From positions 1 to 20,163 of the forward strand of contig JAFYCU010000098.1 of NCBI GenBank assembly GCA_017545095.1: a stretch of DNA of 20,163 nt, written 5' to 3'. Under the pieces are notes generated by a model that saw only the letters and a program-made list of their open reading frames with translations, made no database searches and was not told the origin of the DNA. Each line of letters opens with the position of its first letter. The stretch's first letter is position 1. This DNA is from Muribaculaceae bacterium. GTDB taxonomy: Bacteria; Bacteroidota; Bacteroidia; Bacteroidales; Muribaculaceae. A program made the position numbers and the translations under genes. This document shows positions 1 to 7,737 of this stretch, in pieces.

Positions 1-2
1 AG

Positions 3-230
3 CTGGGCATCTACGACATGAGCGGCAACGTGTGGGAGCCGTGCCAAGACTGGTGGAGCACCTACACCTCCGCCGCTGTGACCAATCCCACGGGTCCGGC
101 AACGGGTACTAAGAAGGTAATTCGCGGCGGTTGCTTCAACGACAGCGATGCGTGGGCGCGCGTGTCGCACCGCCAGAACTGGGGACCTGACCAATCCAGC
201 CGCTATTGCGGCCTACGCCTGGCCAAATAA
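3..230 (+). CDS. SUMF1/FGE-like domain protein, C-terminal fragment
   Basis: The reading frame is open from the window edge, so this is only the last ~75 residues of a longer gene. It shows the hallmarks of the formylglycine-generating-enzyme (SUMF1, C-type-lectin-like) fold: a GIYDMSGNVWE motif, a QDWW segment, then RGG and a closing GLRLAK. In true sulfatase-activating FGE the stretch after the RGG/KGG motif carries two catalytic cysteines; here it reads RGGCFNDSDAW, with a single cysteine in a different place. This is therefore more likely one of the many Bacteroidales SUMF1-domain proteins without proven FGE activity, often lipoproteins or binding modules. The N-terminal part, with any signal peptide or fused domain, lies outside the window. 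The fold is well supported; the function is open. Confidence 0.85.
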   Translation: MGIYDMSGNVWEPCQDWWSTYTSAAVTNPTGPATGTKKVIRGGCFNDSDAWARVSHRQNWGPDQSSRYCGLRLAK

Positions 231-279
231 GAGTCTTCTGATGCGGCTGGTTGCCGAGTCAGAAACGCTAAGTTAAAAA

Positions 280-354
280 CAACAGGGACAATGAATACAA
301 TATGGATGCTACAATTTAATGTCAAATTGTTGCCATTGTCCTTGTTGCTTTTTT
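280..354 (+). terminator. Nested hairpin terminator after the SUMF1-like gene
   Basis: A 14-bp imperfect outer stem (280-293 with 334-347, one mismatch) encloses a perfect 7-bp inner hairpin (311-317 with 324-330). The outer stem is followed by CTTTTTT at 348-354. It lies 50 bp after the stop codon of the upstream gene, as expected of a Rho-independent terminator. The two-level nesting is unusual, and its words (GACAATG/CATTGTC, ACAATTTAATGTCAA) recur in the noncoding element near 16.8 kb. Confidence 0.7.
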
Positions 355-382
355 GTTAAATTTACTAATCAAATAAGAGGAA

Positions 383-691
383 ATGGTGAAAACGATACAA
401 CAACGTAAAGCGATTATGTGCTTGGCTTTAGTGGCCGCTGTGCTGCTCACGGCGTGTGCACCAGCTGGATACTCGGCACACGAGTATGGTTTCTTTGCCG
501 GTATTTGGCATGGAGCTATTGCGGGGTTTGCTCTGACGGCAAAGATTGTGGGATTCCTGCTGAATTGCCTCAACGATGATTGGGGCAACTGGAACATCGG
601 TCTGTGGGCCGACCACAACACTGGTTTCGGCTACGCCTTGGGTTACGCAGCTGGACTGCTTTGGATTGCCCCGCTGCTGCGAAGTAGGTAA
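383..691 (+). CDS. Small lipoprotein of unknown function
   Basis: A 102-residue protein with a basic N-terminus, a hydrophobic stretch (about residues 12-24) and a lipobox LTAC with the acylated cysteine at residue 25, so it is predicted to be an envelope lipoprotein. The mature part is glycine- and aromatic-rich (GFFAGIWHG, NIGLWADHNTGFGYALGY) and contains two hydrophobic segments that could lie in or on a membrane. I know this look from small uncharacterised bacterial lipoproteins but can name no function. The ATG at 383 follows an AAGAGG sequence (375-380), one of the few plausible ribosome-binding sites in the window. The gene stands alone between two hairpin terminators. A minus-strand frame overlapping it is a shadow. 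Confidence 0.75.
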   Translation: MVKTIQQRKAIMCLALVAAVLLTACAPAGYSAHEYGFFAGIWHGAIAGFALTAKIVGFLLNCLNDDWGNWNIGLWADHNTGFGYALGYAAGLLWIAPLLRSR

Positions 692-738
692 TTGAAAGTC
701 TCCACTGACGCAACTCCGTACAAATTAAAAAGGTATGC

Positions 739-782
739 AAAGTTCGGGCCGGGAAACAATATTGTTTCCCGGCCCGAACTTT
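739..782. terminator. Bidirectional terminator, 44-bp perfect palindrome
   Basis: Positions 739-760 and 761-782 are exact reverse complements (22-bp arms, no spacer). The core of each arm is GTTCGGGCCGGGAAACAAT or its complement. TTTT lies at the plus-strand end (780-783), and a T-run follows on the minus strand (complement of 726-731). It sits between the convergent ends of the small lipoprotein gene (stop at 691) and htrA (stop at 806), which fits a shared intrinsic terminator. Confidence 0.85.
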
Positions 783-805
783 TGGCTGCCGTGGGGCGGC
801 GGGGA

Positions 806-2356
806 TTATTCGTCTTCGTCGCTCAGATCGACGGCGTAGTAGACTTTTTTGCCGGTGGGGTAGAGGCCTGTGACAAACATCACCTTGTCGGTGTCGGTGG
901 CACGCATGATTTGGTTGTAGATGTTCTCCACGTCCTCGGTGCTGTTGACGGTGATGTTGTTGATGTCGGTGATCACAAAACCGTCTTTGATGCCTGCGCG
1001 GCGGAACTTGCCGGCTTTCACACCCACCACCTTCACGCCCTGCGTGATGCTGAGGTCTTTCTTCTCCTTGTCCGTGAGCGTGCTGAAGGCGCATCCCAGG
1101 CTCATCATGTCGCTCTGCTTGGTCATCTTGGTGCTGCCCTGGTTGTTCTTGAAGGTGACGGTGGTGGTGCGCAGCTTGTTGTTGCGGTAATAGGTCACTT
1201 CCACCTTGTCGCCGGGGCGCATCTTGTTCATCTGCTCCTGCATCTCGCCGCTGTTCTTCACGCTGACGCCATTCAGCTTCACAATCACGTCGCCCTCTTC
1301 GAGTCCGGCTTCCATGGCTGCGCTGCGGTCGTTGACCTGCGCCACATAGATGCCCTCGTTGGTGGCGGTGATGCCTTTCTCCTTGGCCAGCTCAGAGGTG
1401 AGCTCGCGGTATTGCACGCCGAGCACAGCACGCTGCACGGTGCCATACTGCTTGATGTCGGTCACGACCTTCTTCACGGTGTTGCTGGGCACAGCAAACG
1501 AGCAGCCGCTGTAGTTTCCGGTGGTGCTGTAGATCATCGTGTTCACGCCGATGAGCTCGCCGGCGGTGTTCACCAGTGCGCCACCGCTGTTGCCGGGGTT
1601 CACGGCGGCATCGTGCTGGATAAACGCTTTAATGCCAGCGGTCTTGCTCTCGCTGAACCCACGCGCCTTGGCGCTGATGATGCCGGCGGTGACGGTGGAA
1701 TTGAAGGTGAACGGGTTACCCACAGCCAGCACCCATTCGCCCACCTTGATGTCGTCGCTGTTGCCAAACACGATGGGCTGGAGGTTCTTGGCGTTGATTT
1801 TGATCAGGGCGATGTCGGTGTTGGCATCGGTGCCCACCACGGTGGCGTTGTAAGTGCTGTTGTCGTTGAGGGTGACCTCGAGCTTCTCGGCGCCGTCGAT
1901 CACGTGGTTGTTGGTGACGATGTAGCCGTCTTCGCTAATAATCACGCCCGAGCCACTGCCCTTGGGCTGCGGGTCGCTTTGCTGTTGTTGCTGCTGGCTG
2001 CGCCGGCGCTGCTGCCCGCCGTTGCCGCCGAAGCCGGGGCCGAAGAAGAACTCAAACGGGTCCCAGTCGTCGTAGTACTGCTGTCGCTGGCGCGGGGTCT
2101 CGAAGCTCTTGATGCTCACCACGCTGTTGATGGTGTGCTCGGCAGCCACGGTGAAGTCGGTGCCTGGAGCGATAGCGCGTGTCGACGTGGTGACAAATCC
2201 ATCGCTGGTAGTGCTCACGGTTTGCTCCTTGGCCGGGATGAACGTGTCGACATCCACACCGGCTTTCTTCAGTGCGGTCGTGGCCATCAATGTGGTGGCC
2301 GAACCAATGATCGATGCTCCAACGAGCATGATTGCCAACTTGGTTTTCTTGTTCAT
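806..2356 (-). CDS. HtrA/DegP-family periplasmic serine protease with two PDZ domains
   Basis: A 516-residue envelope quality-control protease of the S1C family; members degrade or chaperone misfolded periplasmic proteins. It opens with an N-terminal signal or anchor segment (about residues 6-28). A glycine/glutamine-rich linker (about 105-132, with a run of six Q) precedes the trypsin-like domain. The catalytic triad is visible: H151 in TNNHVIDG, D181 in TDIALIKI and S257 in NPGNSGGAL. PDZ1 covers about 305-400 (with EAGLEEGDVIVKLNG) and a second, more divergent PDZ covers about 430-505 (with RRAGIKDGFVITDINN). The protein ends in an acidic SDEDE tail. Length and order match DegP/DegQ/MucD-like proteins of Bacteroidales. 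It has its own promoter and converges on the small lipoprotein gene. The large plus-strand frame opposite it is a shadow caused by GC-rich codons. Confidence 0.95.
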   Translation of the reverse strand: MNKKTKLAIMLVGASIIGSATTLMATTALKKAGVDVDTFIPAKEQTVSTTSDGFVTTSTRAIAPGTDFTVAAEHTINSVVSIKSFETPRQRQQYYDDWDPFEFFFGPGFGGNGGQQRRRSQQQQQQSDPQPKGSGSGVIISEDGYIVTNNHVIDGAEKLEVTLNDNSTYNATVVGTDANTDIALIKINAKNLQPIVFGNSDDIKVGEWVLAVGNPFTFNSTVTAGIISAKARGFSESKTAGIKAFIQHDAAVNPGNSGGALVNTAGELIGVNTMIYSTTGNYSGCSFAVPSNTVKKVVTDIKQYGTVQRAVLGVQYRELTSELAKEKGITATNEGIYVAQVNDRSAAMEAGLEEGDVIVKLNGVSVKNSGEMQEQMNKMRPGDKVEVTYYRNNKLRTTTVTFKNNQGSTKMTKQSDMMSLGCAFSTLTDKEKKDLSITQGVKVVGVKAGKFRRAGIKDGFVITDINNITVNSTEDVENIYNQIMRATDTDKVMFVTGLYPTGKKVYYAVDLSDEDE

Positions 2357-2429
2357 GATTTCTTGAAGTGTTAAATTATTATTTGTTTTAAAATTTCCAA
2401 TCGTTAAAATTAACTTTTCATTCTAACGG

Positions 2430-2459
2430 CAAATGTACTCTGTTTATTTGCAAAAGCAA
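2430..2459 (-). promoter_or_regulatory. Bacteroidetes-type promoter of the htrA gene
   Basis: On the minus strand, TTG (2459-2457), a 19-nt spacer and TACATTTG (2437-2430) match the Bacteroidetes housekeeping promoter (-33 TTG, -7 TAnnTTTG). The predicted leader is about 65-70 nt and AT-rich, with no clear Shine-Dalgarno sequence. Confidence 0.75.
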
Positions 2460-2638
2460 TACCAAACCAACTGATTTTTGCAGAATTTAAACCAACCGGG
2501 CAACATTTTCAGCTTGTTTAGCATTCAAGGGCATTTTTGCCGCATTTTTCATGCCATTTTCGCGGCAATTGCCGTGGCTGACGATGCCAATATCTTGAAC
2601 AAACTATCAACATGTACAAAGACAAAGCAGCTTGGATG

Positions 2639-2668
2639 AAAACCAGATTAAAACCAGATTAAAACCAG
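2639..2668 (+). repeat. Tandem repeat of AAAACCAGATT
   Basis: Two exact copies of AAAACCAGATT (2639-2649 and 2650-2660) are followed by a partial third copy, AAAACCAG (2661-2668). They lie about 50 bp upstream of the candidate promoter of the C10 protease operon. The spacing of 11 bp is close to one helical turn, so they could be iterated protein-binding sites or a replication-slippage product. Confidence 0.7.
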
Positions 2669-2719
2669 TGTGAGACGAAAAATAATCGCCAACAAGCACG
2701 AAGTCTCAATTTTTTCCAC

Positions 2720-2727
2720 TAACTTTG
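2720..2727 (+). promoter_or_regulatory. Candidate -7 box for the C10 protease operon
   Basis: TAACTTTG fits the Bacteroidetes TAnnTTTG consensus. No TTG is found at the expected distance upstream, so the promoter may need an activator or may be a chance match. If used, the leader before the protease ATG is about 150 nt. Confidence 0.45.
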
Positions 2728-2880
2728 TAAATTGTATTTGCCCCATGATTTCATCGACCTTATTTTCAGTTGCTGTGCCTTAATCACGACTGATGACAAC
2801 AATGACTTGAAGGAAGAATCATCCGGGACGATCATGCTTGAATTACTTAACCAACTAATTTACCAAGAGAATTTCATAAC

Positions 2881-5337
2881 ATGAAGAATCGTTATCTTTC
2901 AATGGTTATTCTTTTGTTGGCAACAATGTCGACAAAAGTAGCGAATGCCACCGAGGTGACTGCCGACCAAGCACGAGTCCTCGCCGAGCAATTCATGGCG
3001 AGTCACACGCCACTTCGAGCTCCATCGGGTACCAAGACAACGCTCACGCTGGCCCATCAAGCCAAGTCGCCAATCGGCACAACCGATTACTATGTGTATA
3101 ACCGCGGCAGCCAACAAGGCTACGTCATCGTCACTGGCGATGATAACACTTTGCCCGTATGGGGATATGTCGAAAACGGAGATTTCGAAGCCGACAAGTT
3201 GCCCGAAAACGTGCGATGGTGGCTTGGCGAGTATCAACGCCAACTGCAATGGCTGCGACAGCACCCCCAAGCAAGCCCCCGCAAAGCGACCACACTCACC
3301 ACCAGCGTGTCGCCGTTGCTGCGCACACAATGGGGGCAGGGTATGCCATTCAACAACTTTTGTCCCGAGGCTGAGAGTGGCTACAGCGACTATGACAACT
3401 ACTATGGTTATCGTGCCGTAACAGGTTGCGTGGCAACAGCCACGGCGCAAATCATGAAGTATTACAACTGGCCTGCCACAGGCAATGGGTCGCACAGCTA
3501 CACTTGCGACGTAGTGGGAGGCAACACGGTCACCCTAAGTGCCGATTTCAGCCAGTCGACTTATGCCTGGAGCAACATGAAAAACAAGTTCTATATCGAC
3601 GTGAACTACAATGTGTTGGTGGAAACTGCTGTAGGCTATCAGCAGGCTACTCAGGCCCAAATGGATGCCGTGGCGCGACTCATGAGCGACGTGGGCATAG
3701 CAGTTGAAATGAGTTACGGAGCAGGAGGCTTGGGTGGCAGTGGTGCCTATAGTGTAAACGTCGTGAACGCGCTAACCACATATTTTAATTACGACAACGA
3801 GATGTGGCTTCAATATCGCGACTACTACAGCGATGATTGGGATGCCCTGTTGCGTAGCGAACTCGACGCATCACGGCCAATATACTACAGCGGCCAGACC
3901 AACAAAGGCTATGACGATGGCGGACATGCATTTGTTCTCGACGGCTACAATACCAGCGGTTATTTCCACGTGAACTGGGGTTGGAACGGCAACAGCGATG
4001 GTTATTTTGTCAGCTCGCTACTCAACCCCGACGACCAGGGTGAAGGCTCCTATGAGGGTGGTTACAACACATGGCAGGCAGCCATCATTGGCTTGCGGCC
4101 AGCCGACCCGGCTCCAGCTGTACTGGCCACATCAATCACCCTCGACCAGTCGACCGCTACCATGGCAACGGGGCAGACGCTGACCCTCGCAGCCACCGTG
4201 CTGCCCACCAATGCCACCAACCGAACCGTGGCATGGACATCCGACAACACCAATGTGGCAACTGTCAGCAGTAATGGTCTTGTAACAGCCAAGGCCGCTG
4301 GAACAACCACCATCACCGCGACAACAACCGATGGAACCAATCTGAGTGCCTCATGCCAGGTGAGCGTCACCCAGCCCGTGACCAACATCCAGCTCGACAA
4401 GAGCACGCTCACGCTCACTACAGGCCAAAGCGAGAGCATCACCGCAACGGTCAGGCCCACCAACGCCACCAACAAGGTGCTTTCATGGGAATCGAGCAAC
4501 ACCACCGTGGCAACGGTCAACGGCAATGGATTGGTCACCGCAAAAAAGCCAGGTTCGGCAACAATTACCGTCACCGCCACCGATGGCAGCGGTGTGGAGG
4601 CTACTTGCGAGGTCACCGTCAAAAGCCCGTCCACAGGGCTGCCTAAAGTCTCTGCCCCCGACTTGACAATCACGCGTGGACAAATCGGCAAACCAATTCC
4701 CACACCGCTCACACTCACCATGCCCGAGGGTGGCAACTTCACCAATATTCAGCTTAATTTCACACTACCTCAGGGACTTGACGTGTGCAAGGTCGACATG
4801 GATGATAACGACAATTACTTTGTTGTAGCCGACCGTAGTGGCAACGAAGGTTGGTACACCGAAGCGGGTGATGACATTGTGATGAAGGGTAAGCCTAAAA
4901 TGCCAGTGGTGAGTTATACCGACAACTTTGACGAACCCGAGAATTGGCCCACATACACCATTGTTGGCGCCAACATCACCAAAACGCCAAACACTGTGAA
5001 TCCCAACCATTTTGTCACCTTCTTTGTCTCCCCGATGGAAGGATTTGAAATCGGCTCGCGCCCCATACGCGCCTTTATGAAGTATACTCAGGAGGATGAC
5101 CAGTCGTTAGCCTTTGGCACCAAGGAAGAGTTTGAGGTGATATGCAATGTCACCTTCAACGAGTCGACTTGCGATGTGAACGGCGACGGCAAGGTGGATA
5201 TGCTTGATGTGAACGCTGTTATCAACATCATCCTTGAACGCACAACGCGCTATGCCGACTTAGCCGATGTCAATGCCGATGGCATCGTGAACATCTTTGA
5301 TGTGAACACGATTATCGATGAAATTCTGGCTCAATAA
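2881..5337 (+). CDS. Secreted C10 (streptopain-like) cysteine protease with Big_2 and dockerin modules
   Basis: An 818-residue secreted protease related to streptopain, PrtT and interpain. A cleavable signal peptide covers residues 1 to about 23, followed by a streptopain-type propeptide (about 24-140, with YYVYNRGSQQGYVIVTGDD). The catalytic domain (about 141-407) has C183 in TGCVATATAQ, H349 in GGHAFVLDGY and the HVNWGWNG motif (363-370). Two Big_2 bacterial Ig-like domains follow (about 415-497 and 500-581). An unrecognised ~170-residue beta-rich domain (about 590-760) comes next. A C-terminal dockerin ends the protein, with two calcium loops starting at D765 (DVNGDGKVDMLD) and D796 (DVNADGIVNIFD). 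No T9SS sorting domain or lipobox is visible. It is probably co-transcribed with the next gene 25 bp downstream, which repeats the same last two modules. Substrates are unknown. Confidence 0.93.
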   Translation: MKNRYLSMVILLLATMSTKVANATEVTADQARVLAEQFMASHTPLRAPSGTKTTLTLAHQAKSPIGTTDYYVYNRGSQQGYVIVTGDDNTLPVWGYVENGDFEADKLPENVRWWLGEYQRQLQWLRQHPQASPRKATTLTTSVSPLLRTQWGQGMPFNNFCPEAESGYSDYDNYYGYRAVTGCVATATAQIMKYYNWPATGNGSHSYTCDVVGGNTVTLSADFSQSTYAWSNMKNKFYIDVNYNVLVETAVGYQQATQAQMDAVARLMSDVGIAVEMSYGAGGLGGSGAYSVNVVNALTTYFNYDNEMWLQYRDYYSDDWDALLRSELDASRPIYYSGQTNKGYDDGGHAFVLDGYNTSGYFHVNWGWNGNSDGYFVSSLLNPDDQGEGSYEGGYNTWQAAIIGLRPADPAPAVLATSITLDQSTATMATGQTLTLAATVLPTNATNRTVAWTSDNTNVATVSSNGLVTAKAAGTTTITATTTDGTNLSASCQVSVTQPVTNIQLDKSTLTLTTGQSESITATVRPTNATNKVLSWESSNTTVATVNGNGLVTAKKPGSATITVTATDGSGVEATCEVTVKSPSTGLPKVSAPDLTITRGQIGKPIPTPLTLTMPEGGNFTNIQLNFTLPQGLDVCKVDMDDNDNYFVVADRSGNEGWYTEAGDDIVMKGKPKMPVVSYTDNFDEPENWPTYTIVGANITKTPNTVNPNHFVTFFVSPMEGFEIGSRPIRAFMKYTQEDDQSLAFGTKEEFEVICNVTFNESTCDVNGDGKVDMLDVNAVINIILERTTRYADLADVNADGIVNIFDVNTIIDEILAQ

Positions 5338-5362
5338 CATCAATCTGTAATCCTTCTCAACA

Positions 5363-7618
5363 ATGAATAATACCTTTCAATATCTCCGTCAAGTGCTTAT
5401 GTTTCTGACACTGTTTTGTGTCACAAGCATGATGGCACAAACTTTCACCGTCAACCGCCAGCGCCTATGCATCGAGGGCGGAACCTTTGTCCGCAAAGCA
5501 ACGGTGTCGAATGTCAACTACCTCTATGTCGAAGATTTCACCATCGGTCGCGGCGAGACCGTGACCGTGCCTGTGTACCTGCACAGCACCGTGCCTATTT
5601 GGATGTTTCAGGCCGATGTGGTGCTACCCGAAGGACTCACTGTGGTGAGTGCCGAGTTCTCAAGTGACTTCGGTTCATTGGCCTGTGCTGCCGACTACAC
5701 GCTCGACTGCGGTGAGGTGAGCAGCGGTTTCCGTCTTTTGGCGTTTAATGCCGCCAAATTGCGAAGCCTGCCCACAGCGAGCAAACTGCACTTGTTAAAC
5801 CTCACCATAAAAGCTTCAGCAACACTGCCGGTGGACACTCACACCATGTGGATGAAGAATTTCTACTTCGTCAACGCCAACACCAACGAGGGGTTGCAGG
5901 GAGCCGATAAGCTTTGCTACATCACCGTGCGTCCTGTGCTGGTGACATCGGTCACCCTCAACAAAACCGAGGTCGAGCTCACGGCCGGACAAACTGACAC
6001 GCTCACCGCCACTGTGATGCCCACCGATGCCACCGACAAGTCGCTCACGTGGACAACAAGCAACAGCGCGGTGGCTCAGGTGAACAACAACGGCATGGTT
6101 ACCGCTGTGGCTCCTGGAACCGCCACCATCACCGCCAAAGCCAACGATGGCAGTGGCAAGCGGGCTACCTGCCGCGTGACCGTGAAACCTGTTCTCGTCA
6201 CCTCTGTGACCGTGACACCAGCTTCGGTCGATATGCAGGCCGGAGACACCATTAAGCTGAGCACTACCGTGCTTCCGGCCAATGCCACCAACAAGACATT
6301 GACATGGAAATCGAGCAATACCAGTGTGGCAACGGTGAGCAGCATGGGTGTAGTGACTGCTCGCAGCGTGGGTTCGGCAATCATCACCGCCACAGCCACC
6401 GACGGCAGCGGCAAAGCCGGCACCTGCCAGGTGACTGTGCGACCCACCATGGTGTCGTCGATCACGCTCGACCCCAACAACGCGCAAATTGAGGTGGGCA
6501 AAACGCTTCCCATCCGCGCTACTGTGGCTCCCAGCAATGCTGCCAACAAAACACTCTCATGGCGAACAAGCAATGCTACTGTGGCCACCGTGAGCAACAA
6601 TGGCGTGGTCAATGCATTGTCGGCCGGTCAGGCCACCATCACTGCCACAGCCAACGACGGCAGCGGTGTTTCGGCAGCATGCATTCTTACGGTTACACCA
6701 GTCATGGTCACCTCGTTGACCATTCCAACGCAGTGTGAGATCGAGGTGGGTGCCACGGCAAAGTTGATTGCCACCGTGCTGCCCGAAAATGCTTCCGACA
6801 ACACGTTGGCTTGGACTTCGAGCAATCCCGCCATTGTGACGGTGAACAACAATGGACTGATCACTGCCAAATCCGAGGGTACTGCCCATATCACCGCCAT
6901 CACACAGGATGGCAGCGACCTGCATGCGCAATGCACTGTGGTGGTGAAACCCAAGTCGTACTCACAATTATCGGCGCCTGACCTTACCGTCACGACCCGA
7001 AGTGTGGGACAACTCTTGGAGATTCCTATCACGCTCACTATGCCACAAGGCGGCAATTTCACCAACATCGAAATGCATGTCACTTTTCCCGATGGATTAC
7101 AACCGATGGCCGACGATGAGGGCTTATTCGGTTATGGAGGCGAAGGCATACCTTTCAGGAACAAAACACCATTGGTGGTCTTTACCGACAATTTTGACAA
7201 GGCTGCTAATTGGCCTGAATTCATCATTGTGGGAGCGAACATGACCAAGACCCCGGTCACCACCAATCCATGCCATATCTACACCCTACAGGTGACCGCA
7301 ATGCCCAACTACGAAGTGGGGGAACGCGAGATGCTGATTTTTGCCAAATACACGACCGAAGACGACAACAGCTTCATCGTGGGCAGCACTGTACAGTACG
7401 CGCACTTGTGTTCCGTGCACTTCACGCAAGGCATCCCGGGCGATGTGACAGGCGACAACAAGCTGGACATCGATGATGTGAATGCCATTGTAAACATCAT
7501 TCTTGAGCGCAAAACACCTGCCGACTATCCCGGTGATGCGAATGCAGATGGAGACCCATTCAACAAGGTGGACATCGATGATGTGAATGCCATCATCAAT
7601 ATGATTTTAAGCAATTAA
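5363..7618 (+). CDS. Secreted non-catalytic protein: cohesin-like region, four Big_2 repeats, dockerin
   Basis: A 751-residue protein with a signal peptide (1 to about 25, ending MMAQ) and no recognisable enzyme domain. Residues about 52-190 form a beta-rich region with a cohesin-like pattern (VTVPVYLHS, WMFQADVVLPEGLTVV). Four Big_2 Ig-like repeats of ~84 residues follow (about 193-275, 278-360, 362-446 and 448-530). The same ~155-residue domain as in the upstream protease covers about 535-690, with shared SAPDLT, LTMP.GGNFTNI, TDNFD and IVGAN.TKTP. A dockerin closes the protein, with calcium loops at D694 and D725. The second loop carries a four-residue insertion. The 25-bp gap and shared modules argue for one operon and a joint role, possibly scaffold or adhesin for the protease. 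The role is inferred; the module order is seen directly. Confidence 0.88.
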   Translation: MNNTFQYLRQVLMFLTLFCVTSMMAQTFTVNRQRLCIEGGTFVRKATVSNVNYLYVEDFTIGRGETVTVPVYLHSTVPIWMFQADVVLPEGLTVVSAEFSSDFGSLACAADYTLDCGEVSSGFRLLAFNAAKLRSLPTASKLHLLNLTIKASATLPVDTHTMWMKNFYFVNANTNEGLQGADKLCYITVRPVLVTSVTLNKTEVELTAGQTDTLTATVMPTDATDKSLTWTTSNSAVAQVNNNGMVTAVAPGTATITAKANDGSGKRATCRVTVKPVLVTSVTVTPASVDMQAGDTIKLSTTVLPANATNKTLTWKSSNTSVATVSSMGVVTARSVGSAIITATATDGSGKAGTCQVTVRPTMVSSITLDPNNAQIEVGKTLPIRATVAPSNAANKTLSWRTSNATVATVSNNGVVNALSAGQATITATANDGSGVSAACILTVTPVMVTSLTIPTQCEIEVGATAKLIATVLPENASDNTLAWTSSNPAIVTVNNNGLITAKSEGTAHITAITQDGSDLHAQCTVVVKPKSYSQLSAPDLTVTTRSVGQLLEIPITLTMPQGGNFTNIEMHVTFPDGLQPMADDEGLFGYGGEGIPFRNKTPLVVFTDNFDKAANWPEFIIVGANMTKTPVTTNPCHIYTLQVTAMPNYEVGEREMLIFAKYTTEDDNSFIVGSTVQYAHLCSVHFTQGIPGDVTGDNKLDIDDVNAIVNIILERKTPADYPGDANADGDPFNKVDIDDVNAIINMILSN
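5939..6952 (+). repeat. Four tandem Big_2-encoding repeats, period ~252 bp
   Basis: Four consecutive DNA segments encode homologous ~84-residue Ig-like domains. Each contains a leading (V/S)(T/S)S(V/I/L)T motif, a W(T/K/R)(T/S)SN motif, an NNG-like turn and a closing TAxxxDGS motif. The copies are diverged at the DNA level but still similar enough that unequal recombination could change copy number. Confidence 0.8.
7464..7593 (+). repeat. 25-bp exact direct repeat within the dockerin
   Basis: The 25 bases at 7464-7488 (starting TGGACATCGATGATGTGAAT) recur exactly at 7569-7593. They encode the (V/L)DIDDVNAI part of the two calcium-binding repeats, so the dockerin's internal duplication is recent or kept homogeneous. 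Confidence 0.9.
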
Positions 7619-7632
7619 TCACACTAATCTGG

Positions 7633-7679
7633 AGAGCCGATGTGATGTTCGTTTTGCAATAATGACCCACATCGGCTCT
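7633..7679 (+). terminator. Stem-loop after the protease/Big_2 operon
   Basis: Perfect 12-bp arms AGAGCCGATGTG (7633-7644) and CACATCGGCTCT (7668-7679) flank a 23-nt loop, starting 15 bp after the stop codon. The downstream sequence (ACAAATTT) is only weakly T-rich, so this is a likely but not textbook intrinsic terminator. Confidence 0.65.
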
Positions 7680-7737
7680 ACAAATTTAGTACTATCAATT
7701 TAACGTTCTGCTTAACACACTTCAATTAGCTATCACT

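Larger units (their letters stand above)
2460..2880. other. Intergenic region between htrA and the C10 protease operon
   Basis: This divergent gap holds no convincing gene. It contains a 7-bp inverted pair TTGCCGC/GCGGCAA (2537-2543 and 2562-2568) overlapping a 12-bp perfect palindrome CGGCAATTGCCG (2563-2574). It also contains an 11-bp tandem repeat (2639-2668) and a candidate -7 box at 2720-2727. The roughly 150 nt between that box and the protease start codon would be an untranslated leader. I see no recognisable riboswitch. Confidence 0.6.

Noticed and set aside
692..2374. Long plus-strand frame (560 codons) opposite htrA
   Set aside because: Its product is a low-complexity V/H/A/G-rich shadow with no family features, while the minus-strand frame has a full catalytic triad, PDZ domains and a promoter.
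2599..2612. Possible short minus-strand peptide in the htrA upstream gap
   Set aside because: About 31 codons, no recognisable motif and no start context.
5939..6952. Regular ~252-bp repeats considered as a CRISPR or minisatellite array
   Set aside because: The period matches Big_2 protein domains, the frame is open throughout and the copies differ at many bases.
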